From NCBI GenBank assembly GCA_028280455.1, contig JANQLT010000057.1, positions 1-64,000 on the forward strand: a stretch of 64,000 nt of DNA. The letters are read 5' to 3'. Positions within the stretch are counted from its first letter, which is position 1. The number at the start of each line of letters is the position of its first letter. The position numbers were made by a program, and so were the translations under genes. Below are positions 18,337 to 27,364 of this stretch, piece after piece. Source of the DNA: Kiloniellales bacterium (GTDB lineage Bacteria; Pseudomonadota; Alphaproteobacteria; Kiloniellales; JAKSDN01). Below the pieces are notes generated by a model. That model had not been told where the DNA came from. It was given only the letters and a program-made list of their open reading frames with translations, and made no database searches.

Positions 18337-19854
18337 ATGGCACGCAGCCCCCTGAACGCTGGCGACTTGTTCGACAAGCACCGCACGAGCGAGGGCACTG
18401 CGTTGACCGACACCTCCGGATCAGGCGCGCCGCGTCGGCAGACCTACAGGGAGCTTGATGACGCTTGCAACGCCGTGGCCCGGGGACTGCGGCGCGCCGG
18501 TCTCGCCGCCGGCGATCGGGTCGCCATTCTCTCCCTGAACCGCCGCGAGTTCGTCGAGACCTTCTTCGGTGCGATGCGGGCCGGATGCGTGCCGGTGCCG
18601 ATCAACATCCGCCTGCCCGATCAAGGAATCGGTGAGATCCTCGCCGATGCCGAGGTCAAGCTGGCCTTTGCCGACGAAGCCAGCGCCACCAGCGTGACAG
18701 GTCAGGCTCCCGTCGTCGGCTTCGACGATCACAGCGACAGCGGCTATGCCCGATTCCAGGACCCGGGCCCGTTCGAGTCCCTGCGGCCGGGGGAAGAATC
18801 GCTTGCCTTGCTGCCATACACCTCGGGCTCGACCGGATCGCCGAAGGGAGTCATGCTCTCCCACCGGGGTGTCATCTGGAACAATCGGACGGTCGCCAGG
18901 GCGCGCGGATTGAGCCCGCAGGACCGAAGCCTGATCGCCGCACCGCTGTTTCACAAGAACGGGCTGAATACGCTCAAGCAGACGCTGACCGCCGGCGGCG
19001 AGGCGGTCCTGATGGAGCGCTTCGACGCCGAGAGCTACCTCCGGGTGCTGATGGATCACCGTTGCACGCTGCTCGGCGGCGTGCCGACCATGTTCGTTCG
19101 CATCCTTCGAGAGATCGCCGACCTGGACGACCCTTGTCTGTCCTTCGTCAAGCGTATCGGCTTCGGCTCGGCGCCGGCATCCGACTCCTTGATCGACGAC
19201 CTGAGAAGGCCTTTCCCGGCGGCGATCATCGAGAACAACTATGGCATCACCGAAGGCGGGCCGGTGATCTTCGGCCCGCACCCGAAGGACCTGCCCCGAC
19301 CGGACAACTCCGTCGGCTACCCCCTGCCCGACGTGGAAGTGCGCCTGGGCCGCGGGGAGCCGACCGAAGAAGGCCTGCTTCATGTCCGCAATCCCGGGGT
19401 CATGCTGGGCTATCACGGGAATCCGGAAGCGACGGCGAAGCGGCTGGCGCACGGCTGGCTCGACACCGGAGACATCTTTCGCCGCGACGAACAGGGCTTC
19501 TATTTCTTTGTCGGCCGCAACGACGACATGTTCGTCTGCGGCGGCGAGAACCTCTACCCCGGCGAGGTCGCGACGGTGCTGGAGAAGCATCCCGCCGTGC
19601 TTCAGGCAGCGGTCGTGCCCCTCGCGGACGAAGACAAGGGGAGCATTCCCTGTGCCTTCGTGGTGAAACGCCCCGGGGTCGCCGTGGACGCCGATGACAT
19701 CAAGAATTTCGCTTTGAGCAACGGTCCGGCCTATGCGCATCCCCGGACCGTCGTCTTCGTCGACAACATGCCACTGACCGGAAACGCCAAGATCGATTTG
19801 GCCGCCTTGAAGGCACGGCTCCCGGAATCGGCCTCTCTGGGTGTGCGGAAATGA
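18337..19854 (+). CDS. Class I adenylate-forming enzyme (acyl-CoA synthetase/ligase)
   Basis: LPYTSGSTGSPKGVMLSHRG AMP-binding motif; YHGNPEATAKRLAHGWLDTGD; NAKIDLAALK C-terminus. Confidence 0.93.
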   Translation: MARSPLNAGDLFDKHRTSEGTALTDTSGSGAPRRQTYRELDDACNAVARGLRRAGLAAGDRVAILSLNRREFVETFFGAMRAGCVPVPINIRLPDQGIGEILADAEVKLAFADEASATSVTGQAPVVGFDDHSDSGYARFQDPGPFESLRPGEESLALLPYTSGSTGSPKGVMLSHRGVIWNNRTVARARGLSPQDRSLIAAPLFHKNGLNTLKQTLTAGGEAVLMERFDAESYLRVLMDHRCTLLGGVPTMFVRILREIADLDDPCLSFVKRIGFGSAPASDSLIDDLRRPFPAAIIENNYGITEGGPVIFGPHPKDLPRPDNSVGYPLPDVEVRLGRGEPTEEGLLHVRNPGVMLGYHGNPEATAKRLAHGWLDTGDIFRRDEQGFYFFVGRNDDMFVCGGENLYPGEVATVLEKHPAVLQAAVVPLADEDKGSIPCAFVVKRPGVAVDADDIKNFALSNGPAYAHPRTVVFVDNMPLTGNAKIDLAALKARLPESASLGVRK

Positions 19855-20762
19855 GCGCCATGGCCGACCATGCTAGCACTACAGCCAGGCGCGACCTCGC
19901 CAACGTGCTGGATCACGTCGCCGTCGTCTCCTCTCGCCCGGCAGCGCTTTTCGACTGCTACGAGCGGATGGGTTTCACGCTCAGCCCTGAGACACGCCAC
20001 GCCGGCTCGGTTCGACCGGGCGGCCCGACGGAGCCGCTGGGCACGGGCAACCGCTGCGCCATGTTCGCCGAAGGCGGCTATCTGGAGCTGCTGGCGGTGT
20101 TCGATCCGACCTTGCACTGCCGTGGCTTTCCCGAGCGGCTCGAGCGCTACGAGGGGCTTCACATTCTCGCCTTCGAATGCGCCGACGCCGTCCTCGCCGC
20201 CGCGGCGCTACGGACCGGCGGGATCGCGGTGCAGGGAATCGGCCACCTCGAGCGCAACGTCGACACGCCGGACGGCCTGCGTTCCGCGCGGTTCAGCCTG
20301 GTCCGTATCGACCCCGGACTGACGCCGGAATGTCACTTCAATATCCTCCAGCACTGGACACCCGAAGTCCTCTGGCAAGCGGAGCTGGTCGAGCATGGCA
20401 ATGGCGCCCGGCGATTACTCTCTGCCACCGTCTGCGTCGAAGCGCCCGCCGCCGCCGCGGCACGTTTCGAGCACCTTCTCGACGCCAGGATCGAGCGCCT
20501 CGGAGACACCTATCGCCTTTCCCTGCGCCGCGGTCATATCGACTTCGTGAGGCCGGAAAGACTGTCCGCCGCCGGATACCAGGGTACGCCGCCCGGCCTT
20601 CCCTTTATCTCGTCATTCTCCGTCTTGGCGCCTGACTTGTCTCGGGTCGAGGCTCTCCTTGAGGCCAACGGCCTCCCCTACGACAAACAGGGCGACGCGA
20701 TCACGGTCCCGCCGCAGGCGGCGATGGGCGCAGCCGTCTCGTTCGAGGGAAGGGTCGAATGA
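19851..20762 (+). CDS. VOC/glyoxalase-like domain protein
   Basis: ATGA overlap; LDHVAVVSSRPAALFDCYERMGFTLSPETRH...GTGNRCAMFAEGGYLELLA. Confidence 0.75.
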   Translation: MSAMADHASTTARRDLANVLDHVAVVSSRPAALFDCYERMGFTLSPETRHAGSVRPGGPTEPLGTGNRCAMFAEGGYLELLAVFDPTLHCRGFPERLERYEGLHILAFECADAVLAAAALRTGGIAVQGIGHLERNVDTPDGLRSARFSLVRIDPGLTPECHFNILQHWTPEVLWQAELVEHGNGARRLLSATVCVEAPAAAAARFEHLLDARIERLGDTYRLSLRRGHIDFVRPERLSAAGYQGTPPGLPFISSFSVLAPDLSRVEALLEANGLPYDKQGDAITVPPQAAMGAAVSFEGRVE

Positions 20763-20874
20763 CCGTCACACCGCGACAGGCCCGGCAGGCGAGCGCAGTG
20801 CCTCGGCTCGACCACCGGCATGGCGAGGGCCACGCTCCGACTAACGACAACCGATTCTAAAGGGGGTTCGAACA

Positions 20875-21990
20875 ATGACAGGATCAAACAGAAGCCGTGC
20901 TTCAGGAACCATGTTACGGCTCGTCGCCGCGGTGCTTCTGGGCGCCGGGCTGTTCGGCGCAACGGCCCCGGCCATCGCCGGCGAGAAGATCATCTGGGGC
21001 TCGCCCAATCCGCGCGGCCTCAACGTCGGCTGGTCGCCCTACTTTCTCGCCCTGGAGCGCGGCTTCTTCAAGGCCGAGGGCATCGACGAGGTCGAGGTCA
21101 TCACCTTCAACGGCACCGCGACTCTCCTGCCCCAAGTGGTCAACAAATCGGTGACCATCGGCTCCCCGAACGCCGACATCCCGATCATCTCGCAACAGCC
21201 GGGGCGGGATTCCATGCCGGTGACGTTCTTCTACAACTTCATGCGCGCATCGGTCTGGGAGATCGCGGTGCCGGAGGCTAGCCCGATCAAGGCGCTCGGC
21301 GATCTGAAAGGCAAGAACATCGGTGTCGGCGCGCTGACCTGGGCGAACGTTCCGACCACCAAGGCCATGCTGAAGGAAGTCGGCCTGGTCGATGGCGAGG
21401 ACTTCACCCTGGTGGCCGTCGGCGCCGGCGGCCCGGCCTTTCAGGCCTTCAACAAGGGAGAGATCGACGCGCTCAATCTCTACGACACGGCGCATGCCGG
21501 CCTCGAGCGCTCCGGCACAAAGATCCGGCGCCTGGCCCTGCCCGAGAAGTACTCCAATCTCTTCAGCACCGGCTTCATCACCCATCGCAGCTTCATCGAG
21601 GAGAAGGCCGACGTGCTGGCGGGTTTCGGCCGCGCCTTGGCGAAGGGCACCGTCGCCTGCTACGCCAATCCCGAAGCCTGCGTCGAGGCCTACTACAAGG
21701 CCAATCCCTCGAAGAAGCCGAAACCCGGAGAGGAAGCCGAGAAGATCGCCAAGGATGTCGCCATCCTGAAGACGCGCGGCATGAGCTATCTGAGCTTCCC
21801 GGCCGGCAGCGACCCGCAGTACGGCAGCTACCCGGAGAACGCCTTCTCCGACTACGTCGACGTGCTGCACGCGCAGGGCGGCGTGACGACCCGCGATATC
21901 GACGTCGAACAGCTCTTCACCAACGCCTTCGTCGAGAGGTTCAACGACTTCGACAAGGGCGCTTTGGTAGAGGAAGCCAAAAGCTGGTAG
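20875..21990 (+). CDS. ABC transporter substrate-binding protein (NMT1/THI5, NrtA/SsuA-like)
   Basis: Signal peptide plus SPNPRGLNVGWSPYFLALERGFFKAEGIDEVEVI; adjacent ATPase and permease. Confidence 0.88.
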   Translation: MTGSNRSRASGTMLRLVAAVLLGAGLFGATAPAIAGEKIIWGSPNPRGLNVGWSPYFLALERGFFKAEGIDEVEVITFNGTATLLPQVVNKSVTIGSPNADIPIISQQPGRDSMPVTFFYNFMRASVWEIAVPEASPIKALGDLKGKNIGVGALTWANVPTTKAMLKEVGLVDGEDFTLVAVGAGGPAFQAFNKGEIDALNLYDTAHAGLERSGTKIRRLALPEKYSNLFSTGFITHRSFIEEKADVLAGFGRALAKGTVACYANPEACVEAYYKANPSKKPKPGEEAEKIAKDVAILKTRGMSYLSFPAGSDPQYGSYPENAFSDYVDVLHAQGGVTTRDIDVEQLFTNAFVERFNDFDKGALVEEAKSW

Positions 21991-22005
21991 CAATAGGTCC
22001 GGCAG

Positions 22006-22034
22006 GCGCGCCCGAGCTCGTCGCTCGGGCGCGC
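22006..22034 (+). terminator. Intercistronic hairpin (12-bp perfect stem, 5-nt loop)
   Basis: GCGCGCCCGAGC-TCGTC-GCTCGGGCGCGC between the SBP stop (21990) and the ATPase start (22050). Confidence 0.75.
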
Positions 22035-22049
22035 TGATCTATTCGCGGA

Positions 22050-22838
22050 ATGCAAGGCATGCAAGCCAATGGACCTCTCCTCCACGCCTCAGAGGTGACT
22101 CTCGTCTATCAAGGAAAGCGCGGCGACATAACGGCCCTGGAGGACCTGAGCTTGGAGGTCCAGGATGGCGAGTTCGTCTCGGTTCTCGGGCCCTCAGGCT
22201 GCGGCAAGTCCACCTTTCTGAAGATCGCCGCGGGCCTCGTGCCACCGAGCAAGGGCCGCGTCGAGTTGGCCGGGAAGGTCATCGAGAAGCCAAGCCCGGA
22301 GGTCGGGGTGGTCTTCCAGAAGGCCAACCTCTTGCCTTGGAAGACGGTCCTCGAGAACGTCCTCGTCGCCGCCCGCTCTCTCGGTCTCGACATGGCGGCG
22401 GCGCGCAAGACCGCGGACGAGTATCTCGCCTTGGTCGGACTGGAGACCTTCGCCGCGAACTACCCCAACGAGCTCTCCGGCGGGATGCAGCAACGCGTCG
22501 GCCTCGTGCGCGGCCTGGTCCACGATCCCAGCGTCCTGCTCATGGACGAGCCCTTCGCGGCACTCGATGCGATGACCCGCGAGCAGATGACCCTGGAACT
22601 GCAGAAGCTCTGGATGACGACGGAGAAGTCCGTGCTGTTCATCACCCATTCGATCCCCGAGGCCGTGTTCCTGTCGGATCGCATCGTCGTCCTGTCGGAG
22701 CGCCCCGGTTCGGTGGTCATGGACCTGCCCGTCACGCTACCGCGGCCGCGCAGCTTCGAGACCTTGTCGGAAAAGGCCTTCAACGACATCTGCAATCGGC
22801 TTCGGGCCCATTTCTCCAGCTTCATGGCCGGCGGATAG
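22050..22838 (+). CDS. ABC transporter ATP-binding protein (TauB/SsuB-like)
   Basis: Walker A GPSGCGKST, LSGGMQQR signature, Walker B VLLMDEPF. Confidence 0.95.
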   Translation: MQGMQANGPLLHASEVTLVYQGKRGDITALEDLSLEVQDGEFVSVLGPSGCGKSTFLKIAAGLVPPSKGRVELAGKVIEKPSPEVGVVFQKANLLPWKTVLENVLVAARSLGLDMAAARKTADEYLALVGLETFAANYPNELSGGMQQRVGLVRGLVHDPSVLLMDEPFAALDAMTREQMTLELQKLWMTTEKSVLFITHSIPEAVFLSDRIVVLSERPGSVVMDLPVTLPRPRSFETLSEKAFNDICNRLRAHFSSFMAGG

Positions 22839-22885
22839 CCGTCGAGGACTGACAAGAGCCCGGTTTTCATCGAGGACGAAGCGTC

Positions 22886-23674
22886 ATGCGTCACCGTCTA
22901 GAGTTGATCGTCTATCCGCTGATCACCCTCGTCGCTCTGATCGTCCTTTGGAAAGTCTATCTCCACGAGTTCGACATTCCCGACTACATTCTTCCCGAGC
23001 CCATGGCGGTCTTGAAGACGCTGATCTTCGCCTACAGCGACGGCTACATCTGGCCACACCTTGCCTTCACCTTGCGCTCCACCGTCATCGGCTATGCGAT
23101 GGGCTGCGGGGTCGGCTTCACGCTCGGCATCTTGATCGCCGAGTTCAGGACCATAGAGAAGTTCCTCTATCCCTATGTCGTCCTGCTCCAGTCGATGCCG
23201 AAGATCGCCCTCGCGCCGTTGCTGATCGTGTGGTTCGGTTTCGGGATCGAATCCAAGATCGCCATGGTCGTGCTGATCTGCTTCTTCCCGGTCTTCGTGA
23301 ACACGATGGTCGGCATCCGCCAAGCCGATCCCGAGCTGGTCGACGTCATGCGGGTTTGCCTGGCCTCGCGCATGCGCATCCTCTTTCATGTCAAGCTGCC
23401 GAGCGCCGCCGGCACGATCTTCGCCGGCTTGCAGATCTCCGTCGTTCTCGGGCTCATCGGCGCCATCGTCGCCGAGTTCGTCGCCGCGAGTAAGGGCCTC
23501 GGCACCGTCTTGCAGACGGCACAGAACGATCTCGATATGGCTCTGATGCTTGCCGTGGTCTTTTCGCTGGCCGTCATGGGCCTGATCGGGAACCTGGCCG
23601 TGAGATACCTTCACCGCAAGATCGTGTTCTGGGAAGGCCAGCAGTCGCAGACCCATACGGCCGAGATCTCCTGA
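22886..23674 (+). CDS. ABC transporter permease (TauC/SsuC-like)
   Basis: Hydrophobic; EFVAASKGLGTVLQTAQNDL conserved EAA-loop context. Confidence 0.92.
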   Translation: MRHRLELIVYPLITLVALIVLWKVYLHEFDIPDYILPEPMAVLKTLIFAYSDGYIWPHLAFTLRSTVIGYAMGCGVGFTLGILIAEFRTIEKFLYPYVVLLQSMPKIALAPLLIVWFGFGIESKIAMVVLICFFPVFVNTMVGIRQADPELVDVMRVCLASRMRILFHVKLPSAAGTIFAGLQISVVLGLIGAIVAEFVAASKGLGTVLQTAQNDLDMALMLAVVFSLAVMGLIGNLAVRYLHRKIVFWEGQQSQTHTAEIS

Positions 23675-23698
23675 GCCGATAGTCGGCATCCGCCGCGA

Positions 23699-24409
23699 TC
23701 AGCTGGACGCACGATCCATGTAGATGCGCGCATAGCCCTCGCGAATCGCCGCGGTGATCTGCTCCAGCCGGGCGTCGATATGGCCTTGAAGGATCTCTCG
23801 GGCCTTCGCCGCGTCGCGCGAGGACAGAGCCTCGAGCAGCTCGAGGTGCTCGCTTTGGGTATGAGCGCGACGGCCTTTCTCCATGTCGATCCAACGAACG
23901 AAGCGGATGCGCGCGTTCGTCGTCCGCAATGCATGCAGCATTTCCTGGTTGCCGGATAGCGCCGCGATCTGCTCGTGGAAGCGCTCGTCGAGTGCAACGA
24001 GGTCACTCACCTCGCGCTCCAGATCCTGGCGGGCGCTCTCTTCGAGGAACGCGCGAATGGCCTCGAGCTGAGGCTCGGTGGCACGGAGCACGGCCAGCTC
24101 CGCCAGGCCGATCTCCAGCTTCTGCCGCATCTCGTAGAGGTCGAAGATCTCCTTGACGTCGAGCCTTCGCCGGAAGAAGCCCTTGCCGGGGACGAAGCTC
24201 AGAAAGCCCTCCGACGTCAGGCGATTGAGCGCTTCGCGAAGCGGTGTCCGGCTGACCTCCAGGCGCCTCGCCAGCGCCACCTCGTTGACCCGGTCGCCGG
24301 GCAGCAGCTCGAAGCTGATGGCGAGATCCTTCAGGCGGCCATAGACGCGCTCCACGTGACTCGTGGCGCCCTCACCCGCCTTGCGCTCGACCTTGGAGCC
24401 TCCGCTCAC
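23699..24409 (-). CDS. GntR family transcriptional regulator (FCD)
   Basis: HTH RVNEVALARRLEVSRTPLREALNRLTSEGFLSFVPGKGFF. Confidence 0.92.
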   Translation of the reverse strand: MSGGSKVERKAGEGATSHVERVYGRLKDLAISFELLPGDRVNEVALARRLEVSRTPLREALNRLTSEGFLSFVPGKGFFRRRLDVKEIFDLYEMRQKLEIGLAELAVLRATEPQLEAIRAFLEESARQDLEREVSDLVALDERFHEQIAALSGNQEMLHALRTTNARIRFVRWIDMEKGRRAHTQSEHLELLEALSSRDAAKAREILQGHIDARLEQITAAIREGYARIYMDRASS

Positions 24410-24477
24410 AGCGCTGATCCCTTCACAAGAGCGCCGGCCCGACGATGGATGACCGGACCCTCATGGGGCCGATCTCG

Positions 24478-26178
24478 TCATCCCATCCACTGGCTGACCG
24501 GCGCGGCAGCCTCCTCCAGCGGCTGGCAGATGATATCGACGAGGCTCGGGCCGTCGTGCGCCACGGCCTCGGCGATGGCGGTCTCGACCGCCGCGGGGTC
24601 CTCGATTCGCCAGGCCTTGACGCCATAGGCTTCCGCGACCGCGACATGGTCCGTGCGGTCGAAGTCGACCGAGAAGTAGCGCGCCTCGTAGGCCGCCTTC
24701 TGGCTGGCCTTGATCCAACCGAAGACCGCGTTCGATATCACGATCATGGTCAGCGGCACCCCGTAGCGGACGATGGTCTCCATCTCGCCCGCCGTGAAAG
24801 CGAAGCTGCCGTCGCCCATCACGGCCACGACCTTGGCCTCCGGGCGGCCGAACCAGGCGCCCGCCGCCGCGGCCATGGAGTAGCCCAGGGCGCCGTGGGC
24901 GCGGTTGGTGATGAAGTGGCGTCCGGGCCGCTCGAGCTCGTAGTAGGCAGACAGATAGGGGCAGGGCGTTCCCGGGTCGGCCACGACCACCGCATCCTCG
25001 GGCAGGACCCGGTTCAGTGCCTCGACCACGCGCTCGGGGCGGATCGGTCTCTCCTGCGAGTCGGCGATCTCGGCAAAGCGGGCACGCTTCTCGGCCTTGG
25101 CTTTGGCGACGAGGGCCGCGCCATCGCCCGCGCCGGCCGGCCTCGGCCGCCGCGCGATCTCGGCGCCGATGGCTTCGAGGGCCAGGCGGGCATCGCAGGG
25201 CAAGGCGACGTCCGTCGCGTAGTTGCAGGAGATGACCATCGGGTCGATGTCGATATGCACGATCGGCAGGCCCTGTTTCGGCGTCCGCCAGTGCTCCGTC
25301 GAGGTGGAGCCGGCACGGCAGCCGACGAAGACCACGAGGTCGGCGGCGGCGACCACCGCCTGGGTCTCGGGCGTGCCGCCGTTGGAGCCGACCACCCCGG
25401 CGCAGAGCGGGTGGCTTTCGGCCAGCGCCCCCTGCCCGCTGATCGTCGTGCAGACCGGCGCGTCCAGCGCGGTCGCCAAGCTGTCGAGCGCTGCCATGGC
25501 ACCGGAGATCACGATGCCGCCGCCACAGATGAAGACGGGACGGCGGGCCGCCGCGATCGCCGCCGCGGCTCGCGCCACCGCCTCGGCGTCCGGCCCCGGG
25601 CGCCATGCCGGCGTGCTGCCGTGCTCCTTTTGGGCCCAGATGTCCGGATCCTGCAGCGGCCTCGTCTGCACGTCATGGGGCAGGCCGATATGCGCCGTGC
25701 CCGGCTTGCCGACGGTCATGGCGCGAAAGGCCGTCCGCAGCGTCTGTGGAATCTCGGCGGCACTGTCGATCACCTTGTTCCACTTCGTGAGCGGCGCAAA
25801 GAGCCGCTGCTGATCGAGCTCGGTGAGCGGGTAGCGACCGCGCGCGGTGACCGGCACGTCCGTGGTGATGCCGAGGACCGGCACCGAGGATTCGTTGGAC
25901 TCGACCAGTCCGGGCAGCAGATAGGTGGCGCCCCCGCCGCTCGGCCCCTCGCAGACTCCGACCCGCCCCGTCACCCGCGCGTAGCCGTCGGCCATGTAGG
26001 CGGCGTTGCGCTCGTCGCGGGTAAGCACGTGGGTGATCCCATGGTCGAGCCGCGCGAGGGCGTCGTAGAGCGGCAGGCTCGTGTCGCCGCAGAGGCCGAA
26101 GACATGGGTGACGCCGTAGGCCTCGAGCATCCGGACCACCGCCTCGGCACCGGTCATGCGATTGTCGCCTGTTGCCAT
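24478..26178 (-). CDS. Thiamine-pyrophosphate-dependent enzyme (acetolactate synthase-like)
   Basis: TRDERNAAYMADGYAR catalytic Glu region; MGDGSFAFTAGEMETIVRYGVPLTMIVISN TPP-binding motif. Confidence 0.9.
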   Translation of the reverse strand: MATGDNRMTGAEAVVRMLEAYGVTHVFGLCGDTSLPLYDALARLDHGITHVLTRDERNAAYMADGYARVTGRVGVCEGPSGGGATYLLPGLVESNESSVPVLGITTDVPVTARGRYPLTELDQQRLFAPLTKWNKVIDSAAEIPQTLRTAFRAMTVGKPGTAHIGLPHDVQTRPLQDPDIWAQKEHGSTPAWRPGPDAEAVARAAAAIAAARRPVFICGGGIVISGAMAALDSLATALDAPVCTTISGQGALAESHPLCAGVVGSNGGTPETQAVVAAADLVVFVGCRAGSTSTEHWRTPKQGLPIVHIDIDPMVISCNYATDVALPCDARLALEAIGAEIARRPRPAGAGDGAALVAKAKAEKRARFAEIADSQERPIRPERVVEALNRVLPEDAVVVADPGTPCPYLSAYYELERPGRHFITNRAHGALGYSMAAAAGAWFGRPEAKVVAVMGDGSFAFTAGEMETIVRYGVPLTMIVISNAVFGWIKASQKAAYEARYFSVDFDRTDHVAVAEAYGVKAWRIEDPAAVETAIAEAVAHDGPSLVDIICQPLEEAAAPVSQWMG

Positions 26179-26188
26179 CGCGTTCCTG

Positions 26189-26210
26189 TTGTATACAGAT
26201 TTGTATTTGA
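26189..26210. promoter_or_regulatory. Putative GntR-type operator upstream of the TPP enzyme-GntR operon
   Basis: Palindromic TGTATACA (26190-26197) followed by TTGTAT, directly upstream of the ATG at 26178. Confidence 0.4.
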
Positions 26211-26467
26211 ATTAGAACACACTAGGCTCTAGGACGCAGGTCAGCAAGGCCCTTGGCCCCCTTCTTGATTGCCTCTAGACGCGAAAAACGGCTTAGCCTG
26301 GCGCGGCCAAGCCATTGATAAAATTGATTTATAGAGTGGGAGTGGGGCTCTTAGGACTCAGCGATGTCTATAGCCCTCGGTTGGCCGCGAGAGGCGTTGC
26401 GTCGGTTCAGGTGACGGCGGCAAGTGCTCCAGCCGAACGCCCGAATGCGTAGCCTCTCCGAAAGAGC

Positions 26468-27271
26468 CTAGATCGCGATGCTCAAGCCTAGCGGATTGAC
26501 CGCTTCGCCGATCCGCTCAACCTCCCGGGACAGACTCCCGAGAAGAGCTTTCAGCCTCTTTGGCTTGAGCCGCGCGCTCGTCATGTTGATGGCAAGCGAG
26601 CCGACCACGTCGCGGCCAGGCACGCGAATGGGCATGGCGAGGGCCGAGATTCCCTCGACGAGGCGGTCCTGGTCCGTCGCATAGCCCCGTTCGCGAATTC
26701 GCGGCAGCGCCTCGGCCACCTCGTCTCGCGAGAGGCCATTGAAAACGGGATAGCGACTGGCATTGGCATCCAGTATGGCGTCGATCTGGCTCGGCGCGAG
26801 AAACGCCAGGATCGCTTGGCTTGCGGGGCCGACTCCCAAGGGGATCTGGCCGCCGATCTGTCCGGTCAGGCTCGATATGACGTAGTCGCCCTGCTCGCGA
26901 TCGACACAGACACAATCGAAGCCGTTGCGGGCCATCAGGAACACGGTGTCCTTGCTTTCGTGGGCCAGGCGCAGAAGAGACGGACGGGCCACCTGGCGAA
27001 GCCCGGTGCCGTCGCCGGCTTTGGCGCCGAGCACGAAGAGGGCGAGCCCGAGGCGAAAGCGCTTGGTCGCCTCTTCGCGCTCGATGAGCCCATGGCGCTC
27101 CAGCGCCGACAGGATCCTATGCGCGGTCGGCTGAGTCAGATCGAGGGCCTCGGCAATATCGGCGGAGCGCTTGCCCTGCTCGCCGGCATCGCCAAGGAGG
27201 CGCAGAATCGCAATGGAACGATCAAGCAGCTGGGTCCCCTTGCCCTTGCCGTTGTCATCGTCCTGCGCCAC
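26468..27271 (-). CDS. IclR family transcriptional regulator
   Basis: TQLLDRSIAILRLLGDAGEQGKRSADIAEALDLTQPTAHRILSALERHGLI; ORF can extend to 27355, GTG at 27271 fits the domain better. Confidence 0.88.
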   Translation of the reverse strand: MAQDDDNGKGKGTQLLDRSIAILRLLGDAGEQGKRSADIAEALDLTQPTAHRILSALERHGLIEREEATKRFRLGLALFVLGAKAGDGTGLRQVARPSLLRLAHESKDTVFLMARNGFDCVCVDREQGDYVISSLTGQIGGQIPLGVGPASQAILAFLAPSQIDAILDANASRYPVFNGLSRDEVAEALPRIRERGYATDQDRLVEGISALAMPIRVPGRDVVGSLAINMTSARLKPKRLKALLGSLSREVERIGEAVNPLGLSIAI

Positions 27272-27364
27272 GCAGTCCCTCCCTTCCCCACAGTCTACGA
27301 GTGCATGTGACGTCCTCGACGCGGCAAGTCTAGCAGCATGGCTCAGAGGTGGCACAGGGCAGAT

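Noticed and set aside
24445-26232. 595-aa plus-strand ORF antisense to the TPP enzyme
   Set aside because: Composition is Arg/Gly/Asp-rich without domain motifs; the minus strand encodes a clear TPP enzyme.
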